A DNA stretch of 64,000 bases from Ga0077548 sp035440445 (lineage in GTDB: Bacteria; Pseudomonadota; Alphaproteobacteria; Rhizobiales; Xanthobacteraceae), in assembly GCA_035440445.1 (NCBI GenBank), contig DAORMJ010000015.1, positions 1 to 64,000 on the forward strand, written 5' to 3'. Below, in pieces: positions 54,101 to 61,968 of the stretch. The first letter of the stretch is position 1. Each line of letters starts with the position of its first letter. Position numbers and translations under genes: made by a program. The notes below the pieces were generated by a model. The model was not told where the DNA came from, ran no database searches, and worked only from the letters and a program-made list of their open reading frames with translations.

Positions 54101-54950
54101 CGCGCTCTCGAAGACAACGGGCCTCGATCACACCCATCTCGCAATCCCGAAAGAAGATGAGAAAATCCGCTTCCGCGATGTGGTCGCGCAACCCCGCAAG
54201 ATCATCTCGGCCCCGACCTGGTCGGGACTGGAGTCGGAGAAGGTTTGCTACAACGCGGGCTACACCAACGTCCATGAACTGATCCCGTGGCGGACGCTTT
54301 CCGGCCGGCAACAGCTTTATCAGGATCACCTATGGATGCGCGCCTTCGGCGAAGCGCTTTGCGTCTATCGCCCGCCGGTCGATCTCAAGGCCGTGAAGCC
54401 GATGATCGATCAGAAGCCGAACGGCGAGAAGCAGATTGTTCTCAACTTCATTACGCCGCATCAGAAGTGGGGCATCCACTCCACTTACACCGACAACCTG
54501 TTGATGCTCACGCTTTCGCGCGGCGGGCCGATCGTGTGGATTTCCGAGAACGACGCGGCCAAGGCCGGCATCCGGGATAACGACTGGATCGAAGCCTATA
54601 ACGCGAACGGTGCTTTGACGGCTCGCGCCGTGGTCTCCCAGCGCGTGAAAGACGGCATGTGCCTGATGTATCACGCGCAGGAGAAGATCGTGAACGTGCC
54701 GGGATCGGAAATCACCGGCCAGCGCGGCGGCATCCATAACTCCGTGACGAGGGCGGTGCTGAAGCCGACGCATATGATCGGCGGCTACGCGCAGCTTTCC
54801 TACGGCTTCAACTATTACGGCACCATCGGAACCAATCGCGACGAGTTCGTCATCATCCGCAAGATGGCGAAGGTCGATTGGCTCGATACGCCGGCTTCCG
54901 AACAACCCGCCAACCCCGAAGCAATCGCCAGACTGGAGGCAGCGGAATGA
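51186..54950 (+). CDS. narG: Respiratory nitrate reductase alpha subunit
   Basis: 1254 residues, normal for NarG. It reduces nitrate to nitrite on a molybdenum bis-MGD cofactor on the cytoplasmic face of the membrane. The N-terminal Fe-S site is HGVNCTGSCSW, with CSRGAS further on; the molybdenum-ligand Asp is in YDWYCDLPP, followed by SPQTWGEQTDVPESADW. No twin-arginine leader is apparent. ATGA overlaps with narK and narH show one operon. The frame open upstream from 50046 is a shadow of narK. Confidence 0.97.
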   Translation: MSHFLDRLTFFRRANETFSDGHGITTSEDRRWEDGYRKRWQHDKIVRSTHGVNCTGSCSWKIYVKGGIVTWETQQTDYPRTRPELPNHEPRGCSRGASYSWYLYSGNRVKYPLVRSRLLRLWREARVMRTPVAAWASIVEDPKQRTEYTSRRGLGGFVRATWDEVTEIIAAANAYTIRKHGPDRVIGFSPIPAMSMVSYAAGSRYLSLIGGVCMSFYDWYCDLPPSSPQTWGEQTDVPESADWYNAGFLILWGSNVPQTRTPDAHFYTEARYRGAKSVVICPDYSEASKFADLWISVKQGTDAALAMAMGHVILREFYLDRQAKYFQDYVRQYTDMPMLVKLVEQNGRLVPDRQLRASDFPGDLGETNNAEWKTVAFDETSEGIVVPRGSVGFRWGEKGKWNLEEKSSDGSETSLRLTLAMNKDAFADVGFPYFGNRQHDHFEGTDHPDVLLRKVPVKRVTLKEGEALVATVFDLFVANYGLERGFGDPNVAKSYDDVAPYTPAWAEKITGVPRDQIITVAREFARNAEKTNGRSMVIIGAAMNHWYHCDMNYRGVINMLVMCGCVGQSGGGWSHYVGQEKLRPQSGWLPLAFGLDWGRPPRQQNSTSFFYAHTDQWRYETLGVEEILSPTAPPGPWDGALIDYNVRAERMGWLPSAPQLRQNPLDVAKKAAAAGVEAKDFVASGLKSGDLQMACEDPDHPDNWPRNMFVWRSNLLGSSGKGHEYFLKHLLGTTHGVQGKDLGETGQKKPKEVAWRDQGPEGKLDLLVTLDFRMSTTCMYSDIVLPTATWYEKNDLNTSDMHPFIHPLSAAVDPAWESKSDWDIYKAIAKKFSEVAPEVLGIESDVVLTPIQHDSANEIAQPFDVKEWKKGEVEPIPGRTMPAVTVVERDYPNTYKRFTALGPLMDKLGNAVKGMAWNTQHEVELLKRLNGVVTDAGATKGLARIDSDIDATEVILSLAPETNGEVAVKAWAALSKTTGLDHTHLAIPKEDEKIRFRDVVAQPRKIISAPTWSGLESEKVCYNAGYTNVHELIPWRTLSGRQQLYQDHLWMRAFGEALCVYRPPVDLKAVKPMIDQKPNGEKQIVLNFITPHQKWGIHSTYTDNLLMLTLSRGGPIVWISENDAAKAGIRDNDWIEAYNANGALTARAVVSQRVKDGMCLMYHAQEKIVNVPGSEITGQRGGIHNSVTRAVLKPTHMIGGYAQLSYGFNYYGTIGTNRDEFVIIRKMAKVDWLDTPASEQPANPEAIARLEAAE

Positions 54951-56467
54951 AAGTGCGTGCGCAAATCGCGATGGTGCTGAACCTCGATAAATGCATCGGG
55001 TGTCACACCTGCTCGGTGACCTGCAAGAACGTCTGGACCAACCGCGAGGGCATGGAATACGCCTGGTTCAACAACGTCGAGACCAAGCCCGGTATCGGTT
55101 ATCCCAAGGACTGGGAAAACCAGAAGCGCTGGAATGGCGGCTGGGTTCGCAAGAAGAGCGGCAAGATCGAGCCGCGCATAGGCGCGAAGTGGCGCGTGCT
55201 CGCGAACATTTTTGCCAATCCCGATCTGCCGGAGATCGACGACTACTACGAGCCTTTCACCTTCGATTACGAGCATCTGCAGAAAGCGCCGGAATCCAAA
55301 GCCGTTCCGACCGCGCGGCCGCGTTCCCTGATTTCCGGTGAACGCATGGAGAAGATCGAGTGGGGGCCGAACTGGGAGGAGATTCTCGGCGGCGAATTTT
55401 CCAAGCGCGCGAAGGACGTGAACTTCGAGGGCGTGCAGAAAGACATCTACGGCCAGTTCGAAAACACGTTCATGATGTATCTGCCGCGGCTCTGCGAGCA
55501 TTGCCTCAACCCGACTTGCGTTGCGTCGTGTCCGTCGGGCGCGATCTACAAGCGCGAGGAAGACGGCATCGTCCTGATCGATCAGGACAAATGCCGCGGC
55601 TGGCGCATGTGCGTTTCCGGCTGTCCGTACAAGAAAATCTATTACAACTGGTCGAGCGGAAAATCCGAGAAGTGCATCTTCTGTTTCCCCCGCATCGAGG
55701 CGGGCCAGCCGACGGTCTGCTCCGAAACCTGCGTCGGCCGCATCCGCTATCTCGGCGTCATTCTCTATGACGCCGACCGGATCGAGGAAGCCGCAAGCGT
55801 CCCGGACGAGAAGGATCTCTATGAGGCGCAGCTCGGCGTTTTCCTGAACCCGAGCGACCCTGACGTCATCGCCGCTGCGCGCCGCGACGGCGTGCCGGAG
55901 GCCTGGCTGGAGGGCGCGCGCCGCTCGCCGATCTGGAAGATGGCGATGGAGTGGAAGGTCGCGTTTCCGCTGCATCCCGAATACCGCACGCTGCCGATGG
56001 TCTGGTACGTGCCGCCGCTTTCGCCGATTCAGTCCGCGGCCGCCGCGGGCAAGATCGGGCTCGATGGCGAAATGCCGGACGTCCGTTCGCTGCGTATTCC
56101 GCTCAAGTATCTCGCGAACCTGCTCACCGCCGGAAAGGAAGAGCCGGTCGCGCTCGGACTGGAGCGGATGCTCGCGATGCGCGCCTATATGCGGGCAAAG
56201 ACGGTGGACGGCGTGCTCGACGAGAATATCGCGAGCCGCGTGGGTCTCACCGGTCAGGCGATCGAGGAGATGTACCAGATCATGGCGATCGCGAATTACG
56301 AAGACCGCTTTGTGATTCCGACCGCGCATCGCGAGATCGACGAAGACGCCTACGACATTCGCGGTGCATGCGGCTTCACCTTCGGCAATGGCTGCTCGAC
56401 CGGCTCGAACGAAGTCGATCTGTTCGGCGCGAAGAAGCGCGCGAAGACACCCATGGAGGTTGCGTGA
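54947..56467 (+). CDS. narH: Respiratory nitrate reductase beta subunit
   Basis: 506 residues with four Cys clusters binding three [4Fe-4S] and one [3Fe-4S] centres: CIGCHTCSVTCKNVW, CEHCLNPTCVASCPSG, CRGWRMCVSGCPYKK (Trp marks the [3Fe-4S] site) and CIFCFPR. Passes electrons from NarI to NarG. ATG 54947 overlaps narG; the frame further upstream is spurious. Confidence 0.97.
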   Translation: MKVRAQIAMVLNLDKCIGCHTCSVTCKNVWTNREGMEYAWFNNVETKPGIGYPKDWENQKRWNGGWVRKKSGKIEPRIGAKWRVLANIFANPDLPEIDDYYEPFTFDYEHLQKAPESKAVPTARPRSLISGERMEKIEWGPNWEEILGGEFSKRAKDVNFEGVQKDIYGQFENTFMMYLPRLCEHCLNPTCVASCPSGAIYKREEDGIVLIDQDKCRGWRMCVSGCPYKKIYYNWSSGKSEKCIFCFPRIEAGQPTVCSETCVGRIRYLGVILYDADRIEEAASVPDEKDLYEAQLGVFLNPSDPDVIAAARRDGVPEAWLEGARRSPIWKMAMEWKVAFPLHPEYRTLPMVWYVPPLSPIQSAAAAGKIGLDGEMPDVRSLRIPLKYLANLLTAGKEEPVALGLERMLAMRAYMRAKTVDGVLDENIASRVGLTGQAIEEMYQIMAIANYEDRFVIPTAHREIDEDAYDIRGACGFTFGNGCSTGSNEVDLFGAKKRAKTPMEVA

Positions 56468-57207
56468 TGAACATGCTCAAAGCGCTGTCGGCACTTCTGA
56501 CGTATCCGTCGCGCGAACTGCAGGATGCCGTTCCGGAAATCGAGCGCATTTTCGAGGCTTCCGCAAACCTTTCCGATGGTGCACGCGTTCAGCTTCGCCT
56601 GTTGACGCGAAGCATTGCGCAGGAAGATCTTTACGATCTGCAGGAGCGCTACACCGACCTGTTCGACCGCACCCGCTCGCTCTCGCTGCATATCTTCGAG
56701 CATATCCACGGCGAAAGCCGCGATCGCGGGCAGGCGATGGTCGATCTGCGCAATCATTATGCGGGGCACGGACTGGAGATCGACGCCTCCGAGCTGCCCG
56801 ACTTCGTGCCGATGTTTCTGGAGTTTCTCTCGACGCTGCCGCCGAGCGAAGCGGCCGATCTTCTGGGACAGCCGATCAACATCCTCACCGCATTGGGCGA
56901 GCGTCTTGCGAAAAGACAGTCTGCCTATCAGGGCGTGTTTCAGGCGCTGGTCTCGCTGTCGAGCGAATTGCCCGCGCGCGAAGCGGTGCAGGAACTTCTC
57001 GCCGAGCCTGATCCCGCCGCGGACGATCTCGAAGCGCTGGAGGCCGCGTGGGAAGACGAGGCCGTACAGTTCGGCCCCGGCGCAAGTCCGTCCTGCAAGG
57101 ACGAAATCATGACTAAGGTGCGTGCCGGCCGGCGTCTGGCGCCGGGCATGCAGGTCGCAAGCAACAAGCCGGTCATCCGGTATGCAGCGGGAGGCGAAAA
57201 TGCGTGA
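56467..57207 (+). CDS. narJ: Nitrate reductase assembly chaperone NarJ
   Basis: 246 residues, helical NarJ/TorD family: LKALSALLTYPSREL, RTRSLSLHIFEHIHGESRDRG, and LPDFVPMFLEFLS. Holds apo-NarGH until the molybdenum cofactor is inserted. ATG shares a base with the narH stop (TGATG). Ends with an eight-base overlap onto narI. Confidence 0.95.
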   Translation: MNMLKALSALLTYPSRELQDAVPEIERIFEASANLSDGARVQLRLLTRSIAQEDLYDLQERYTDLFDRTRSLSLHIFEHIHGESRDRGQAMVDLRNHYAGHGLEIDASELPDFVPMFLEFLSTLPPSEAADLLGQPINILTALGERLAKRQSAYQGVFQALVSLSSELPAREAVQELLAEPDPAADDLEALEAAWEDEAVQFGPGASPSCKDEIMTKVRAGRRLAPGMQVASNKPVIRYAAGGENA

Positions 57208-57949
57208 TGCCATCAATCATATCTTGTTCGGCTGGTACCCGTATCTTTGTCTTACGGTGTTCCTTGTCGGAAGCTGGCTGCGCTTCGACCGCGAGCAATA
57301 CACATGGCGCAGCGGTTCCAGCCAGCTTTTGCGACGCCGCCAATTGAGCTGGGGTTCGAACCTCTTTCATGTCGGCATTCTCGTAATTTTCATGGGTCAC
57401 TTCGTGGGTCTGCTCACGCCGATATGGATCTTCGACATGCTTGGCGTTTCGCATGGCGCGAAGCAGTGGCTCGCGATCATCGCGGGCGGTGTCGCGGGCG
57501 TAATGTGTTTCGTCGGAATCACAATGCTCGTACACCGGCGGCTGTTCGATGCGCGCATCCGCAGCACTTCCTCGTTCGGCGATATCGCGATCCTGTTGAT
57601 GCTCTATGCGCAGCTTGTTCTTGGTCTCTCGACCATTCCTCTGTCGCTCGGTCATCTCGACGGGCATGAGATGGTCAAGTTCATGAACTGGGCGCAGGGA
57701 ATTTTGACGTTGAGGCCCGGCGTATCCGCGCTGGTCGCGGATGTTCACATCATTTTCAAGCTGCATCTGTTGCTCGGCATGACGCTATTTCTCGTCTTCC
57801 CGTTCACGCGTCTCGTGCACATCTGGAGCGCGCCCGTCTGGTATCTGGGACGCCGCGGTTACCAGATCGTGCGCACGCGGAAGGTTTCGTCATCCGGCCG
57901 CGAGGCCGCAGCGAAAACCTACACCGTGCAGGCAAAACGCCCATACTGA
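57200..57949 (+). CDS. narI: Respiratory nitrate reductase gamma subunit (cytochrome b)
   Basis: 249 residues with five membrane helices and the four haem-b histidines in HVGILVIFMGHFVG and ADVHIIFKLHLLLG; oxidises quinol. The ATG at 57200 has RBS GGGAGG and gives the normal length; an upstream frame from 57122 overlaps narJ. Confidence 0.95.
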   Translation: MRDAINHILFGWYPYLCLTVFLVGSWLRFDREQYTWRSGSSQLLRRRQLSWGSNLFHVGILVIFMGHFVGLLTPIWIFDMLGVSHGAKQWLAIIAGGVAGVMCFVGITMLVHRRLFDARIRSTSSFGDIAILLMLYAQLVLGLSTIPLSLGHLDGHEMVKFMNWAQGILTLRPGVSALVADVHIIFKLHLLLGMTLFLVFPFTRLVHIWSAPVWYLGRRGYQIVRTRKVSSSGREAAAKTYTVQAKRPY

Positions 57950-57962
57950 CGAAGAGAGTGCC

Positions 57963-58787
57963 ATGTCCTGTTCAGTACACAGCATCACGCTGCCCAAACC
58001 GAAGGCAATCAAGGTGAACGGCATCGAAGTGCCGCGCGCGGAGATTTCGCGGGAAGCACAGTATTATCCGGCTCAGAAACCGATCGACGCCTGGCATAGC
58101 GCCGCGAAAGCGCTCGTTATCCGCCGGCTGCTGCTTGCAGAAGCGCATCGCCTTGCCGTCGCGAGTACGCCGAGCACACAAGGCGGCCGTACCGAAACCG
58201 GCGACGAGGCCTTGATCCGCGAACTCTTCGAGCGGGAGGTGGTCACACCGGAGCCTGATGAAGCCGCTTGCCGCCGCTACTACGAGAACAACCGAAAGCG
58301 CTTCTGTGCGGCCACGATCTACGAAGCCGCACACATTCTTATTGCTGCTGACAGGCGCGATGCGCAGAGCTTCGCCGTTGCGAAGGAAACGGCGGAGAAG
58401 ATCGTTGCGGAGCTGCGCCTGTTTCCAGAGAAGTTCGACATGATGGCCGCGCTTCACTCGGATTGTCCGTCCGCCGAGCATCACGGCAATCTCGGGCAAC
58501 TGACGTCCGGGCAGACTACGCCGGAGTTCGAGACGGCGCTTGCCGCGAGTGAGCCCGGAACGATCAGCAGTGTCGTCGAAAGCCGCTACGGACTGCATAT
58601 CATACGCCTCGACCGGAAAATTGAGGGCAGGCCGCTTCCGTTCGATGCCGTGCGCGAACGCATCGGCGAATATCTGCGCGAATCCGTGGAACGCCGCGCC
58701 GCCGCGCAATATATCGCTCGCCTGATCTCCGGCGCGGAAATTGAGGGCATCGACCTTGCGGGCGCGGAAGCGCACCGCGTGAATTGA
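57963..58787 (+). CDS. PpiC-type (parvulin) peptidylprolyl isomerase of the nar operon
   Basis: 274 residues. N-terminal helical part (1-about 110), then a rotamase domain: AAHILIAADRRDAQ, HSDCPSAEHHGNLGQL, PEFETALAASEPG and YGLHIIRLDR. Similar genes follow narI in Pseudomonas and others and are thought to help fold or mature nitrate reductase. No signal peptide is obvious, so probably cytoplasmic. Also resembles NifM. Thirteen bases after narI. Confidence 0.87.
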   Translation: MSCSVHSITLPKPKAIKVNGIEVPRAEISREAQYYPAQKPIDAWHSAAKALVIRRLLLAEAHRLAVASTPSTQGGRTETGDEALIRELFEREVVTPEPDEAACRRYYENNRKRFCAATIYEAAHILIAADRRDAQSFAVAKETAEKIVAELRLFPEKFDMMAALHSDCPSAEHHGNLGQLTSGQTTPEFETALAASEPGTISSVVESRYGLHIIRLDRKIEGRPLPFDAVRERIGEYLRESVERRAAAQYIARLISGAEIEGIDLAGAEAHRVN

Positions 58788-58801
58788 AGAGGGCGCCGCG
58801 C

Positions 58802-59089
58802 ATGCTCCTCGGCGATATCCTCAAGACCTTCGCGGATGAATCCGCCGTGACCGAATATCTCGTTTCGTTCGGCGATATGCTGTTGGTCGCGCGCCTTCAG
58901 GCGCTGGCGGCGGCGGAAGGAGAATCGCTCGGAGAATTCGCGAGCGCTTCGGTCAAGCGCTATGCCTCGGAGGCGTCTGATGAAGAGTGGCTGACGCTGC
59001 TTGGCCTGATCTCGCGTAGCGACGATCCGGCGGGAGTGTGCCTGCGCCGCGCGCTTGAGCAGGCCGCGGCGGCACCGCCGGTTCGCTGA
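58802..59089 (+). CDS. Small conserved-looking protein in the nar operon
   Basis: 95 residues, mostly acidic and helical (MLLGDILKTFADESAVTEYL, EEWLTLLGLISRSDDP). No family recognised. A TTG at 58784 overlapping the isomerase stop would add six residues; the ATG at 58802 with GAAGAGGG upstream is preferred. The stop is fused to the carbonic anhydrase ATG (TGATG), which supports real translation. Confidence 0.65.
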   Translation: MLLGDILKTFADESAVTEYLVSFGDMLLVARLQALAAAEGESLGEFASASVKRYASEASDEEWLTLLGLISRSDDPAGVCLRRALEQAAAAPPVR

Positions 59090-59736
59090 TGGGACGCACG
59101 CTGGAGCTGTTGCTCGCGCGAAATCAGCAGTGGGCCCGGCGAAAGACCGCGAACGATCCTGCGTTTTTTCAACGAACTGCCGCGCAGCAGCGGCCAAACT
59201 ATCTCTGGATCGGTTGTTCGGACAGCCGGATCGCAGCAAACGATGTTTTGGAGCTCGATCCGGGGCAGGTTTTCGTGCACCGGAATATTGCGAATGTGGT
59301 GCATACCAGCGATCTCAATATCCTTTCGGTACTCGAATTCGCAGTCGATCATCTGAAGGTTCAGCACATCATTGTTTGCGGTAACTACGGTTGCGGCGGC
59401 ATCGAGCGCGTGTTCGCGCCGGAGCGCGGCGAGCTGTTCGATCACTGGCTGCAGCCGGTTTCGATGTTTTATCGCAAGCACCGCAAGGTGTTCAATGCGC
59501 TGGCGCCGCAAGAGCGGCTGCAACGGATGTGCGAGGTCAATATCGAGATGCAGGTGCGCCGTCTCGCCGCGACGCCGATTGTCGAGAATGCCTGGGCGCG
59601 CGGGCAGGAACTACACCTACATGGCTGGATCTACCGGATCGGCAATGGCCTGCTGCATGACCTCGGTCCGCACCTGTCATCGATCGCGGAGCGTGACGCG
59701 CTTCCTTCCATTGATGATTGCGTCTCGAAGGCTTGA
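59089..59736 (+). CDS. Beta-carbonic anhydrase family protein with His-to-Asn at a zinc ligand
   Basis: 215 residues. The first zinc motif CSDSR (Cys, Asp-Arg dyad) and VHRNIANVV are normal. The second motif, usually CGHYxCGG with His and Cys as ligands, reads CGNYGCGG: codon AAC in place of CAC/CAT. Either activity is lost or Asn takes part in zinc binding. Enzymes of this class interconvert CO2 and bicarbonate. Last gene of the extended nar operon, coupled to the gene before it. Confidence 0.87.
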   Translation: MGRTLELLLARNQQWARRKTANDPAFFQRTAAQQRPNYLWIGCSDSRIAANDVLELDPGQVFVHRNIANVVHTSDLNILSVLEFAVDHLKVQHIIVCGNYGCGGIERVFAPERGELFDHWLQPVSMFYRKHRKVFNALAPQERLQRMCEVNIEMQVRRLAATPIVENAWARGQELHLHGWIYRIGNGLLHDLGPHLSSIAERDALPSIDDCVSKA

Positions 59737-59739
59737 GAG

Positions 59740-59753
59740 ACTGTTCGAACAGT
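59740..59753. repeat. 14-base perfect palindrome after the carbonic anhydrase
   Basis: ACTGTTCGAACAGT begins three bases after the stop codon. Loopless, so it is more like a protein-binding site or chance than a terminator. No other copy seen. Confidence 0.4.
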
Positions 59754-59814
59754 ATGTCACGGTAATAACTGGCCCGAAAAGGAAGCAATAAATTCAAGCG
59801 CCTACAAAACTCGT

Positions 59815-59900
59815 CATGTCCGGCCTTGTGCCGGCCATCCACGCCTTCGCAGCATCTCAACACAGTAAAGGCGTGGATGGCCGGGACGAGCCCGGCCATG
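59815..59900. repeat. Large REP-like inverted repeat
   Basis: Arms of 33 bases (59815-59847 and 59868-59900) pair with four mismatches around a 20-base loop. The arms carry GGCCATCCACGCCTT, a type of extragenic palindrome that I recall as frequent in Bradyrhizobium and relatives. It lies between convergent genes and may also end transcription on both strands. The 198-base gap 59737-59934 holds only this and the 14-base palindrome. Confidence 0.75.
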
Positions 59901-59934
59901 AGGACTCTTATTCGCTGAATTTTTCCGCCCACCT

Positions 59935-60735
59935 TCACGACAGCGGGAAGGGGCCGCTGAATTCGTCCACAAAAGCGACATGACTCGTGAGACCGCTTTC
60001 GCCGCTCCAGCGGTGCACCAGAAACTGCGGCGGCTCTTCGATAAAATTCAGCGATGGCCGCTCGCCGAGGTCGAGTTCGAAAGCAAGCGACGAGGCTGGC
60101 GCGACGAGAACCGGCACGCCGGAAAGACTGCCGAAAATGGTTCGGTGTACGTGTCCCGAAACAATCGCACGAATATCGCCCGTGTATTTTGCGACGAGCG
60201 AAGCAAAGGCCTCCGTGCCTTGCCGGATGCCGTAATTGTCCATAGCAAGGAAGCCGGTTTTGACCGGCGGGTGATGCATCGCGAGCAGCGTTGACTTGCC
60301 GCGGCCGCGTTCGAGGGCTTGCTCGAGCCACGCGAGCCGTTGTTCGCAAAGCTCGCCGTTCACTTCTCCCGGAATGATGGTGTCGAGCCCGATCACGCGA
60401 AGCGGCAGCGCGTCATGGACGAAGCTCAAATGGCCGCCATCCTGCGCGCATACATAGTCCGGCAGCTTGCGCAGCATCTCTTCGCGAATGTCGTGGTTGC
60501 CGGGGATCGCAACCACCGGGCAGGACATGCGCGAAAGTTGTTCGGCGATGAAGTCATATTCTTCCGGCGCGCCGGTTTCCGCGAGATCTCCGGAAAGCAG
60601 GAGGAGATCGGGCTTCGGATTGAGCGAGCCGATACGCGAAAGCGCGCGCTTGAATGCTTCGCGCGTATCCTTGCGCCCGCCGAAGCGCTTGCCGGGATTG
60701 GAAACATGCGTGTCGGAAAGTTGCGCGATCAGCAC
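59935..60735 (-). CDS. Metallophosphoesterase (Icc/GpdQ-like phosphodiesterase)
   Basis: 266 residues with all five calcineurin-type motifs: DTHVS, GDLAETG, GNHD, HHPP and GHVHR, so a binuclear metal phosphodiesterase. Size is close to CpdA and GpdQ. Because it diverges from a Ugp-like importer with a PhoB box in between, a glycerophosphodiesterase role is more likely than cyclic AMP cleavage, but this is inference. No signal peptide; cytoplasmic. Confidence 0.85.
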   Translation of the reverse strand: MLIAQLSDTHVSNPGKRFGGRKDTREAFKRALSRIGSLNPKPDLLLLSGDLAETGAPEEYDFIAEQLSRMSCPVVAIPGNHDIREEMLRKLPDYVCAQDGGHLSFVHDALPLRVIGLDTIIPGEVNGELCEQRLAWLEQALERGRGKSTLLAMHHPPVKTGFLAMDNYGIRQGTEAFASLVAKYTGDIRAIVSGHVHRTIFGSLSGVPVLVAPASSLAFELDLGERPSLNFIEEPPQFLVHRWSGESGLTSHVAFVDEFSGPFPLS

Positions 60736-60829
60736 GGGCCGTTGGCTCCTCGAAAGCTATGCAGGGATAGTGCAGCGCAGCATCGAATGCAAAAGACTGA
60801 TCGGTCTGGCGAAGTTGGTGTCGCGGCGC

Positions 60830-60847
60830 CTGTCATAAAACTGTAAT
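60830..60847 (+). promoter_or_regulatory. PhoB box
   Basis: CTGTCATAAAACTGTAAT matches the Pho-box pattern (two CTGTCAT-type units 11 bases apart) with one difference in the second unit; a third weaker unit ATGTTAG follows at the same 11-base step. Ends 46 bases before the ugpC-like ATG and lies 95 bases from the start of the divergent phosphodiesterase. Confidence 0.8.
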
Positions 60848-60892
60848 ATGAATGTTAGAACGAGATAACAGAAAAAATTCTTCAGGGGCGGC

Positions 60893-61939
60893 ATGGCTTT
60901 CATCGAACTACAGGGCGCGACCAAGAAGTGGGGCGCGGCGGTCGGTGTGGATCGTGTCAGTCTCGCTATCGAACAGGGGTCGTTCGTGGTGCTCCTCGGG
61001 CCTTCCGGTTGCGGGAAGTCGACCACGCTGCGTCTGATCGCCGGTCTGGAGTCGCCCGACGAGGGACGTGTTTTGATCGGCGGACGCGACGTCACCGCGG
61101 AGCCGCCGTCCAAGCGCGGCATCTCGATGGTGTTTCAGTCCTATGCGCTGTTTCCGCATCTGAGTGTCGCGGAAAATATCGTGTTCGGCCTCAAGGTGCG
61201 CGGCGTCGGCCGGGCCGAGCGCGACCAGCGGCTCGACCTTGCACTCCAGCGCACCGGTCTCAAGGGATACGAATCGCGCAAGCCTGCGCAGCTTTCCGGC
61301 GGCCAGCGCCAGCGCGTCGCGCTCGCGCGCGCGATCATTGCCGATCATCCGATCTGTCTGATGGACGAGCCGCTTTCCAATCTCGACGCCAAGCTGCGGC
61401 ATTCGGTGCGGCAGGAAATCCGCTCGCTGCAGCGCGACCTCAATATGACTGTCATATATGTCACGCACGATCAGACCGAGGCGATGGCGATGGCCGACGT
61501 CGTGGTGTTGATGAAGGACGGGCGCATCGAGCAATCCGGTTCGCCCGCGGAGCTCTATGAAAATCCGGCAACTGCGTTTTCGGCGTCGTTCATCGGTACG
61601 CCGCCGATGACGCTGCTTGCCGCCGAACGGCTTCCCGAAAGCCTGCTTCCGGCTGCGCCGCAGGTGCGCGAGCGAGCGCAGTTTCTGCTTGGCATCCGGC
61701 CGGAAAGTATCCGCGTGACACAGACGCAAGGCGGTCTCGCGGGGCGGGTGCAGAACAGCGAGTTCATGGGTGCCGAGACCTTTCTCTATGCCGACACCGA
61801 GGCGGGACCCTTGATCGCGCGCATTCCCGGAAGGGTTTCGCGCGAGCCGGGTTCGGACATCGTACTCGAATGGAAGCGTGACGATGCGGTGCTGTTCGAG
61901 AAGAGCAGCGGCGCACGCGCCACGGCAATGACAGCGTAA
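60893..61939 (+). CDS. ABC transporter ATPase, UgpC/MalK type
   Basis: 348 residues. Walker A GPSGCGKST, Q-loop FQSYALFPH, signature LSGGQRQRVALARA, Walker B CLMDEPLSNLDA and H-loop VTHDQTEA; the C-terminal third is a TOBE-type domain (LGIRPESI). Powers the importer made with the binding protein and permeases that follow. First gene of the unit, with a PhoB box upstream, unlike enteric ugp operons where the ATPase gene is near the end. Confidence 0.9.
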   Translation: MAFIELQGATKKWGAAVGVDRVSLAIEQGSFVVLLGPSGCGKSTTLRLIAGLESPDEGRVLIGGRDVTAEPPSKRGISMVFQSYALFPHLSVAENIVFGLKVRGVGRAERDQRLDLALQRTGLKGYESRKPAQLSGGQRQRVALARAIIADHPICLMDEPLSNLDAKLRHSVRQEIRSLQRDLNMTVIYVTHDQTEAMAMADVVVLMKDGRIEQSGSPAELYENPATAFSASFIGTPPMTLLAAERLPESLLPAAPQVRERAQFLLGIRPESIRVTQTQGGLAGRVQNSEFMGAETFLYADTEAGPLIARIPGRVSREPGSDIVLEWKRDDAVLFEKSSGARATAMTA

Positions 61940-61968
61940 CGATCGAATAAAAACGAGGAGAGAAGAGG

